Positions 56,245 through 64,000 of a stretch of 64,000 bases of DNA are shown piece by piece (the first letter of the stretch is position 1; every line of letters begins with the position of its first letter). The position numbers were made by a program, and so were the translations under genes. Origin of the DNA: Prionace glauca (taxonomy: Eukaryota > Chordata > Chondrichthyes > Carcharhiniformes > Carcharhinidae); assembly GCA_037974335.1 (NCBI GenBank), contig CM075760.1, positions 26,933,402-26,997,401 on the forward strand, read 5' to 3'. Under the pieces are notes generated by a model that had not been told where the DNA came from, made no database searches, and saw nothing but the letters and a program-made list of their open reading frames with translations.

Positions 56245-57230
56245 AAAAAGAGGGGTCTGTACTGGGACTCATTAGGTTTGTAATTTTCATAGGTGACCTG
56301 GATAAGAAATTGGAGGGAAGGGTTTAGTAAGTTTGCCGACGACACGAAGGTTGGTGGTGTTGTGGATAGTCTGGAGGGATGTCAAAAGTTGCAGCGTGAC
56401 ATAGATAGGATGCAAGACTGGGCGGAGAAGTGGCAGGTGGACTTCAACCCGGATAAATGTGTAGTGATCCATTTTGGCAGGTCCAATGGGATGAAGGAGT
56501 ATAATATCTAAGCAGTGTCGAGGATCAGAAAGACCTTGGGGTCCGGGCCCATAGGACTCTCAAATCAGCCTCGCAGGTGGAGGATGTGGTCAAGAAGGTA
56601 TATGGTGTACTACCCTTCATCAATCGACGGATTGAATTTAGAAGTCGGGAGATAATGCTGCAGCTTTATAAGACCCTAGTCACATCCCATTTGGCGAACT
56701 GTGCCTAGTTCTGTTCGCCTTATTACAAGAAAGATGTGGAAGCTATTGAAACGGTGCAGAAGAGATTTACAAGGATGTTGCCAGGATTGGGTGGCATGCC
56801 TTATGAGGATAGGTTGATGGAGCTTGTTTTTTTCTCTCTGGGGAGACGAAGAATGATAAACCTTATAAACCTGATAGAGGTTTATAAGATGTTGAGAGGT
56901 ATCGATCGCGTGGATTCTTGGAGGCTATTTCCCAGGGCTGAAATGGTCGCTACGAGAAGATACAGGTTTCAGGTGCGGAGGAGTAGGTACAGAGGATATG
57001 TCAGGGGTAAGGTTTTCACTCAGAGGGCGGTGGGTGAGTGGAATCGGCTGCCGTCGGTGGTGGTGGAGGCAAACTCTTTGGGGCCTTTCAAGTGACTTCT
57101 GGATGTGTACATGGGATTTAATGGGATTGAGGTTTATTGGTAGGTCTAGTCGGTAGGGATATGATCCGCAAAACTTGTGGGCCGAAGGGCCTATTTGTGC
57201 TGTCGTGTTCCATGTTCTGTGTTCTATAAA
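56245..57230 (+). mobile_element. CR1-type LINE 3' part
   Basis: Reverse-transcriptase C-terminus: FSKFADDTKVGGVVDS at 56317-56370, then MLPGLGGMPYEDRLMELVFF and VFTQRAVGEWNRLPSVVVEA. It has a few frame breaks and ends near 'ttccatgttctgtgttcta'. It lies in the GPCR intron, about 125 bp before exon 2. Confidence 0.88.
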
Positions 57231-57355
57231 AAGAGATTTAAGTTATTCAGTTTGTGTACACGATATTTTTTAAAATGTTGTTCCATTTACAGTCTAAATT
57301 GTCACTTTTCCCCCTGAATCATACCTAATGTTATTCTTCATTTCCTTCCTGACAG

Positions 57356-58257
57356 TGAACATAATCACAATTGTGACACTGATGAGCAGAAACTGTGGTC
57401 TGTCCAAATGTGTCACTCGTTACCTCGTTGCCATGTCAGTGGGGGATCTGCTAGTTGTTATCCTCGACCTGATATTGAGACACATTCCCATTGTTTATTG
57501 GGAACAGTTTTATTTCTTACTATCAGTCCCCGTGTGTAACATCCACGCTGTCCTGCTTTATGCAGCCACTGACTGTTCCGTCTGGTTCACCGTCACTTTC
57601 ACCTTTGATCGATTTGTGGCCATTTGCTGCCCCAAGCTGAAAAATAAATATTGCACTGAGAAATCGACGGCTGTGGTTCTGGGAACAGTGACAGTGCTGA
57701 GCTGTTTAAAGAACATTTTCTGGTATTTTATGTTATTAAAAGGATATGGGTTGATGAACAATCCCTGGTTTTGTGGTTTCTCATGGGAAGCTGCAGAATC
57801 TCCGGTCTGGGGAACAATCGAGTTCCTCCACAACATTCTAAATCCATGTGTCCCATTCGCCCTGATTCTGCTGCTGAATGCCCTCACCGTCAAACACATT
57901 TTAGTGAGCAGCAGAGCCCGCAGGAGACTCCGGGCTCACAGCAGTGGGGAGAATCCCAAAGACTCAGAGATGGAGAGTCGAAGGAAATCCATAATTTTAC
58001 TATTTGTTATCTCAGCCAATTTCATTGTCTTATGGTCGACATTAATGGTTTATTCAATATGGATTCGGATGTATAATTTGGGCTACCAGTCAATAAGGTT
58101 ACATCTTTTTGTTATGGAATTGGGCTTCATGCTACAACTCACAAGTTGCTGCACAAATACTGCCATTTATGCTGTGACACAGACTCACTTCAGACAGCAG
58201 CTAAAAGATCTACTGAAATACCCCATTACTGCAATTCTTCAACTCAATACACCATAA
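57356..58257 (+). CDS. GPR139-like G-protein-coupled receptor, exon 2
   Basis: 902 bases, from the acceptor 'cttcctgacag', encoding residues 73-372 in one open frame ending TAA. N74 corresponds to the conserved TM1 Asn and D103 (SVGDLLVV) to the TM2 Asp. C133 (PVCNIH) and C212 (PWFCGF) can form the loop disulfide. TM3 ends TFDRFVAICC, so the DRY motif is DRF. P238 is in TM5, W299 in TM6. TM7 is CCTNTAIYAVTQTHFRQQL, with NTAIY in place of NPxxY. CGLSKCVTRYLVA and DCSVWFTVTFTFDRFVAICC are hallmarks of GPR139-like receptors in fish. The ligand is unknown. The gene looks intact and shows no link to IgM beyond proximity. Confidence 0.9.
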
Positions 58258-58734
58258 CAGGAAACTACAACTACAAGACTCCTGACTCTTTCTGTTGGGC
58301 ATTCATACTCTAAACAACAAAACACCCTCACAAAAACAGAAATAGTTACAGAAAGGGAGAGAGAGGAGCGTGTTAGCAACAATGTGAGTGATAGAGAGAG
58401 ACAAATTGGTAGAGAGAGGGAAAGGCACAAAACAAGGAGGACTTCAATTTGAAGAGTTTCTAACAAGTACAGGGAATAAAGCAGACAGAGAGAAAGAACA
58501 AAGATAGAGAGAGGCTCTCACAAAGAGAGGGAGACAGGATAGAGAGTGGAGAAAATGGCGAGGGTGATATACAGGAAATAAGAAAGGGAGCCAGAAGAAG
58601 ACAGGCAGGAGGTTGTTATAAAAGAGGGAAAGGGAGATGAAAAGAAAACAGGAGACAAGAAGTGAGGCAGAGGGAAACAGCCAGACACAGAGCGAAACAG
58701 AGACATCGAGACAGAGAGCGGGACAGAATGGGTA
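58258..58734. repeat. 3' flank of GPCR, GA-rich low complexity
   Basis: 58340-58734 is dominated by 'gagagaga', 'gacagaga' words. Open frames here on the minus strand are Ser/Leu/Phe-rich artefacts. No clear aataaa was seen just after the stop; one occurs near 58477. Confidence 0.7.
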
Positions 58735-59640
58735 AGAACAAAGACAAAGAGAACAAAGAACAACACAGCACGGGAAACAGGCCCTTCGGCCCAACGAGCC
58801 CGCGCTGCCGTCCCATGGTCAGTGACCTATTCATGACTCTAGTCTATGCCTAATGTGTGAGGATCAGGGAGGTCCAATATAGGGACAATTTGTTACCCAA
58901 TCAATCAGCCTAAAAGTACATTTTTGGGATGTGGGAGGAAACCGGAGCACCCGGAGGAAACCCACGCAACCACGGGGACAACGCGCAAACTCCCACGGAC
59001 ACAGGCCCAAATCCATGTGTCCGCACAGCAACAGAGATAGCCTCTGAGCTGCCATGATGCCCTCGAGATGGTCCAGTTTACGCACACCAACGACATGAAG
59101 CAGTAGGCAACTCCCGAAGCAATATCCAAGAGCAGCCCACCACAACCTGCCGCACGCATGCCCCTTGCTGGACTTAAGTGCCTGTGGATAAAAATTTCAT
59201 TATTAAAAGACTCTATATCCCTGAGGCTAAAACTGACCCCAAGCCTACAATGTTTAGTAAGGCCTGCTATATCCCCCTATATGGAGACCGCTCATGTGGC
59301 TGTCCAAGTGACTCTTGAACAACCCTAGCGTGCCTGCTTCCACCACCTTACTCGGCAGTGCTTTCCACATCCCCACTACCCTTCGTGTGAAAAACTGCCC
59401 TCTAATATTAGTCTTATATCTAGCCCCCCTCACCCTAAGCCCGTGACCCCTCGTTCTATCCATTTCTAATAGCGGAAAAAGCTTATCATCATCTACTCTA
59501 TCTGTCCCCTTCATAATCTTATAAACCTCTATTAGATCCCCCCTCAGCCGACGTCTCTCAAGGGAAAACAGCCCACGTGCGTTCAATCTTCCCTCGTAAG
59601 ACAAGAGTTTGAACCTTGCGTGAATTTGAACGACGTCCCT
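58735..59640 (-). mobile_element. CR1-type LINE 3' end
   Basis: Starts with the inverted terminal repeat 'gaacaaagacaaagagaaca', then 'ggcccttcggcccaacgagc', the inverted SINE-like 3' UTR segment (58905-59050), and the ORF2 end at 59254-59604 (LRGDLIEVYKIMKGTDRVDD, FFTRRVVGMWKALPSKVVEA). Same subfamily as 47076-51690. Confidence 0.88.
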
Positions 59641-59649
59641 GCCTGAACC

Positions 59650-62022
59650 TGTGTAGGTCTGAACCTAGTGTGGGCCCGAGCCTGGGTAGGGGCCCTGTAG
59701 ACATGAATACCAGCATTCAATTTGCTTTTCTAACTGATGATTGAACCTTCAGATTAACCTTTAGAGAATCTTGAACAGGGACTCCCAGGTTCCCTTGCGC
59801 ATCTGATTTTCTAAGTATTTCCCCGTTTAGAAAACAATTTATGCCTGCATTCCTGTTTCAAAAGTGCACAATCTCATACTTTTCCTCAGTGTATTCCATC
59901 TGTCATCTCTTTGCCCTCTCTCTAACCTGTACATGTCCTTCTGCAGCCCTCCCTCCGCAGCACCCCCCCCCCCCGACTTTCTCAATACTCCCTGTCACTC
60001 GATATATCTTTGTATCTTCCGCAACAGCGTCTTCATTTCATTCTTCCAAATCATTCATGTATATTATGAATATACATTAATGCACCGAACCCTGAGGCAC
60101 ACCAGTAGTCTCTGGCTGCCATCCTGAAAACAGATCCCTTTCTTCCCCACTCTCTGCCTTCTGTCAGCCAGCCAATCCTCTATCCATGCCAGGATCTTGC
60201 TCTCATCTCCATTGGCACTTAACTCATTTAAGAGTCTCCAATGCAGCACTATATCAATGGCCTTCTGGAAATCGAAATTAATCAGTTCAATTGGTCCTCC
60301 CTATCTAACTTCCTTGTTACCTGCTCAAAGAACTCTGACAGATTTGTCCGACATGGGCTCCCCTTGACAAAGCCGAACTGACTCAGTGCTATTGTGAAGT
60401 TGTATGAATTAAGTTGTGGCAGAATGTAACATTGGTGAACGATTTAGTACACAATAAGGAAAGCTGACTGTGAACAACCTAAGACATGAAGAAGACCTGA
60501 GAAGGTCAAGACCTGATAAGGCTGACTCCGCATAACCTAGGGCTGTATGAGTAAGACAAGATAAGGTCAGGGATGAAGGAGTCACCGACTTTCTCCTGTT
60601 CCTTAACAGTACAGGATAAAAGTATGAATGGTGAGAGGAAGAGTTCTAGGAGGTCAGAAGGTTGTACCATGATTTATGGCACTTCTTATGATGCTTCTAT
60701 TGATCAAATTCCTGAATAAACTCTGGTCATGGAAACTGATAATGATTTTGTATAATTACTGAACTGAGTCTTTAAGTAAGTGCGGACTTGAGAAGGAATT
60801 AGCACGTCGTGACAACTGCTCACCAAATTCAAGTTACTGCCAATAGTGCATGCAGTCTTTCGTAAATAAAGACTAGTTATTTTGTCAGAATTAATTTTGT
60901 TGATTCTTTCTATCACAGTCAAGAAGGAGGAAAGTTTCCACTTCCACAATGTTTCATCATCTTCTGCCACCTCATCTTTCATAATGAACTCTAAAATATT
61001 GCCAATGACTGACGTCTGGCTAACTACCCTATAATTTCCCGTCTTCTGCTTCTCTCCCTTCTTAAACAACTGACTTTCTGGCCTGCTGGTACCGTCCCTG
61101 CGTCCAGTGATTCCTGAAAGGTCACCACCATTGCCTCCACAATTTCATCAGCTATATCTTTTAGGACCTTGGGGTGCAGTCCATTTGGTCCAGGTGATTT
61201 ATCCAACATCAGACTTTTCCGTTTCCCCTGAATCTTCTCCTTAGTGACGGCCACTACACGCACCTGTGCCCCCCCCCCCCAAACCCCACGACTCTCCTGG
61301 AGTTCTGGCATCTCACTAATGTATCGAACCGTGAAGACTGATGTAAAGTAACTATTCATTTCCTCTGCCATTTCTTTGTTTCCTATTATTCCTTCTCCAG
61401 CCTCATTTTCCAGTGGTCCAATAGCTATTTTTGTCTCTTTCTTACTTTTTATATATTCAAAAAATATCTTCCTATCTTCTTTTATATTACTAGCCAGCTT
61501 ACGCTCATATTTCATCTTCTTCCCCTTTATTGTTTTTTTGAGTTGTCCTCTTCTCGCTTTTAAAGACTTCCCAATCCTCTGGCTTCCCACTAATCCTCAT
61601 CACTTTGTATACTTTCTCTTCTGTGTTAATGTTGTTGTTGACTTGCCTCGTCAGCCATGGATGCCTCATCCTCCCTGTGACATTGGGAATAATTTCTGCT
61701 TTCCTCCTGAATTTCTGTTGTCCCTCTAAAAAACTCCTGCCATTGCTATTGCACTCTTTTCCCTGTTAGGTTCCCTTTCAAATCAACTCTGGCCAGTTCC
61801 TCCCTCATGTCTTTGTAATTCCCTTTATTTAATTCTGATACCGTTACATCTGACTCCAGCTTCTCCTCTCAAACTGCAGGGTCAATTCTATCATATTGTG
61901 GTCACTGCTCCCAAAGCGTTACATCACCTTAAATTTCCCTGTTCAAGTCTGCCTCATTACATACCACCAAATCCAGAATTGGCTATTCCCTAGTAGGTTG
62001 TATCACAACCTGCTCCAAAAAA
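59650..62022 (-). mobile_element. Old CR1-type LINE, reverse transcriptase and upstream region
   Basis: Long minus-strand coding remnants: 61024-61590 includes RKIFFEYIKSKKETK, IGPLENEAGEGIIGNKEMAE, MNSYFTSVFT and LDKSPGPNGLHPKVL; 60064-60249 reads ILAWIEDWLADRRQRV; the endonuclease side reaches about 62020. An LTR-like insertion splits it at 60393-60814. Several frame breaks. Boundary with the 58735-59640 copy is approximate. Confidence 0.8.
60393..60814. mobile_element. Solo LTR-like element (fossil)
   Basis: A block of about 420 bp that interrupts the old CR1, starting TG and ending CA, with a TATA-like 'ggataaaagtatg', an aataaa hexamer near 60715 and a U5-like 'gagtctttaagtaagtgc'. No internal region or coding sequence is present. 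No clear target-site duplication. Family not identified; old. Confidence 0.4.
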
Positions 62023-62267
62023 ACATAGAACATAAGAACATAAGAAGTAGGAGCAGGAATAGGCCATCTAACCCTTCGAGCCTGCCCCGCCATTCAATAA
62101 GATCATGGCTGATATGTCGTGGCTCAGTTCCACTTTCCCGCTTTCTCCTCATAACACTTAATCCCCTCTCTTATCAAAAACCCATCAACCCGCTTCTTAA
62201 AAATATTTAGCGAGGCAGCCTCCACCACCTCAACGGGCAGAGAATTGCAGAGATTCACCACCCTTTG
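62023..62267 (-). mobile_element. CR1-type LINE 3' end
   Basis: 'gaacataagaacataagaag' and 'gcctgccccgccattcaata', then the inverted end of ORF2 ('gaggcagcctccaccacctc'). Same type as 1757-2563. It is cut by the start of the next CR1. Confidence 0.88.
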
Positions 62268-63245
62268 AACATAGAACATAGAACATTACAGCGCAGAACA
62301 GGCCCTTCGGCCCACGATGTTGCGCCGACCAGTTACAAAACAATGACCCACTAGCCTAAACCAATTCCTTTTCATCCATAAACCTATCCACAGATCTTTT
62401 AAACGCCCCCAAACTAGGTGCATTTACAACTGCAGCTGGCAGGGCATTCCAGTCCCTCACCACCCTCTGGGTAAAGAACCTACCCCTGACATCTGTCCTA
62501 TAACTACCCCCCCTTAATTTAAAATCGTGCCCCCTCGTGCTAGCTTTCTCCATCCTAGGAAAAAGGCTATCACTATCTACCCTGTCTAAACCTCTAATCA
62601 TCTTATATGTTTCAATGAGATCCCCTCTTAGCCGCCTTCTTTCCAGCGAAAACAACCCCAAATCTCTCAATCTCTCCTCATAGGATTTCCCCTCCATACC
62701 AGGCAACATCCTGGTAAACCTCCTCTGCACCCTCTCCAAAGCCTCTACATCCTTCCTGTAATGTGGGGACCAGAACTGCACACAAAACTCCAAGTGCGGC
62801 CGCACCAGAGATGTGTACAGTTGCATGATGACGCTGCGACTCCTAAATTCAATCCCCCTACCAATAAACGCCAAAACTCCGTATGCCTTCTTAACAACCT
62901 TATCCACTTGATTCCCAACTTTCAGGGATCTATGTACACATACACCTAGATCCCTCTGCTCCTCCACACTATTCAAAGTCCTCCCGTTAGCCCTATACTC
63001 AACACATCTGTTATTCCTACCGAAATGAATTACCTCACACTTCTCCACATTAAACTCCATCCGCCACCTCTCAGCCCAGCTCTGCAACCTTTCTAAGTCA
63101 TCCTGCAAACTATGACACCCTTCCTCACAATCTACCACAACTCCGACTTTGGTGTCATCAGCAAACTTACTAATCCACCCAACTATACCCTCATCCAGAT
63201 CATTAATAAAAATTACAAACAGCAGTGGCCCCAAAACAGATCCCT
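62268..63245 (-). mobile_element. CR1-type LINE 3' part with long intact frame
   Basis: Starts with the inverted terminal repeat 'aacatagaacatagaacatt'. A single open frame of 292 codons (62356-63234, minus) covers GPLLFVIFINDLDEGIVG, WISKFADDTKVGVVVD, LVRPHLEFCVQFWSPHYRKD, VQRRFTRMLPGMEG and FFTQRVVRDWNALPAAVVNA. 5' truncated just before GPLLF. The undamaged frame suggests a recent insertion. Confidence 0.93.
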
Positions 63246-63484
63246 GTCTCTTATCACAGGGAGGAATTCAACAGGAGGCAAGGGAACGAACCACAAGTAG
63301 CCTCACGATCCAATACTTGCCACTCAATCATCAATAACACCATTCACCACGACAGCTGCTTCCGAATATTGCGACCCATTTCTCTCAGGATTTCTTCCAA
63401 GATTTAATATTGCTCCTTATTTTCTCCTAATTTTAATAGGATGTTCACTTCAATAAACAGAGCGAACGGAGAAAGAAGGGACTT
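63246..63484. other. Nothing recognised
   Basis: No gene or named repeat. Confidence 0.4.
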
Positions 63485-63555
63485 TGCATTGGCCGGGAAT
63501 CGAACCCGAGTCTCCTGCGTGGGAAGCGAGAATTCTACCACTGAACCACCAATGC
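63485..63555 (-). tRNA. tRNA-Gly (CCC anticodon)
   Basis: 71 bases on the minus strand. Acceptor stem gcattgg pairs with ccaatgc, discriminator A. Box A tggttcagtgg and box B ggttcgattcc are canonical. The anticodon loop ttcccac gives CCC. The T stem has one G-T pair. The anticodon stem ctcgc/gcagg has one C-A mismatch. No run of four T lies within about 60 bases downstream, so a normal Pol III terminator is not evident. It closely matches vertebrate tRNA-Gly genes; it is either a working gene or a young pseudogene. Confidence 0.85.
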
Positions 63556-64000
63556 TGCTCTTGCTAAAGCTATTCCCACATGCTCACTCTTCCTTTACAC
63601 TCAGCAGCATTGTAATTTCCTTACTTTATCCTTTCATTCCCCAAATGCCCACAAATGCTCTCACTCAAATCTCAGACGCAACATCGCACAAGCCTTTCAT
63701 GCTGTTAACACCTTCCTTTCATTCACAACCGCATCTCAAACTTTCACCCTTCCTCCAAAACACAAACACTCTGCAACAGGCCCCTCTCACACAGCCTCAC
63801 TCTCCCAAATATGCCTCTGCTTTCACCACATCAGTCTAAACACACTTAAAACGTGTTCAAATTACTTGCACACTGTCTCTTCCACTCAACTCATATCACT
63901 ACAATACACATCATGAATGTCTGCAAAAGCTTTAAGTTACTACATTTCTTCAAAGCTGCGACCCAGTGCGACACCAGGCCAAACTTCCACTTTCTACACT
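63556..64000. other. Nothing recognised
   Basis: C- and A-rich sequence without a recognisable gene or repeat. Confidence 0.4.

Noticed and set aside
60393-60814. A complete LTR retrotransposon
   Set aside because: Only one LTR-like block is present, without internal region or a second LTR, and even the solo-LTR reading is tentative.

Overview
This window is shark-like (elasmobranch) nuclear DNA. It holds one complete immunoglobulin heavy chain (IgM-type) cluster in germline form on the + strand. The evidence is a VH-D1-D2-JH set within about 1.7 kb with intact recombination signals (VH 23; D1 12/22; D2 12/12; JH 23), followed after a 10.9-kb intron by four constant exons, a secretory tail ending in NSCQ, and two membrane exons. 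Repeated mini-loci of this kind are characteristic of cartilaginous fish. The repeat load (CR1-type LINEs with several kinds of 3' terminal repeat, and tRNA-derived SINEs) fits the same group. The species cannot be named from the sequence.

Layout. 1-13.98 kb: CR1 and SINE debris, relic islands of a degenerate minisatellite of about 30 bp, and no convincing host gene. 13.98-17.3 kb: a decayed copy of the flank that lies 5' of the intact VH, ending in a VH pseudogene broken by repeat insertions. 17.3-22.9 kb: repeats and unrecognised sequence. 22.9-25.1 kb: 5' flank of the intact cluster, with a TATA box and a perfect 13-bp inverted repeat just upstream of it. 25.1-26.84 kb: leader, VH, D1, D2, JH. 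26.84-37.71 kb: the J-C intron, made of internal duplications, a long CTCA-type array that is C-rich on the coding strand, and then an abrupt change to a G-rich, AGCT-rich array of about 0.8 kb that ends about 1 kb before CH1. 37.71-45.37 kb: CH1-CH4, secretory poly(A) signals, a CA-rich intron, TM1, TM2 and the membrane poly(A) signals. 45.4-52.4 kb: a near full-length CR1 inserted into an older CR1 of opposite strand. 52.8-58.26 kb: a two-exon rhodopsin-class GPCR of the GPR139-like kind, with a foldback element, an L2-like LINE, a SINE and a CR1 in its intron. 58.3-63.25 kb: minus-strand CR1 copies, one of them carrying an LTR-like insertion. 63.5 kb: a tRNA-Gly(CCC) gene on the minus strand.

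How the parts work together. RAG recombination would join VH, D1, D2 and JH inside the cluster. The JH donor then splices over the long intron to CH1. Polyadenylation after CH4 gives secreted IgM. Use of the donor inside CH4 joins TM1/TM2 and gives the B-cell-receptor form. The most interesting structure is the G-rich, AGCT-bearing repeat directly upstream of CH1. Its position, strand bias and core words resemble a mammalian switch region. That reading is an inference, not proof.
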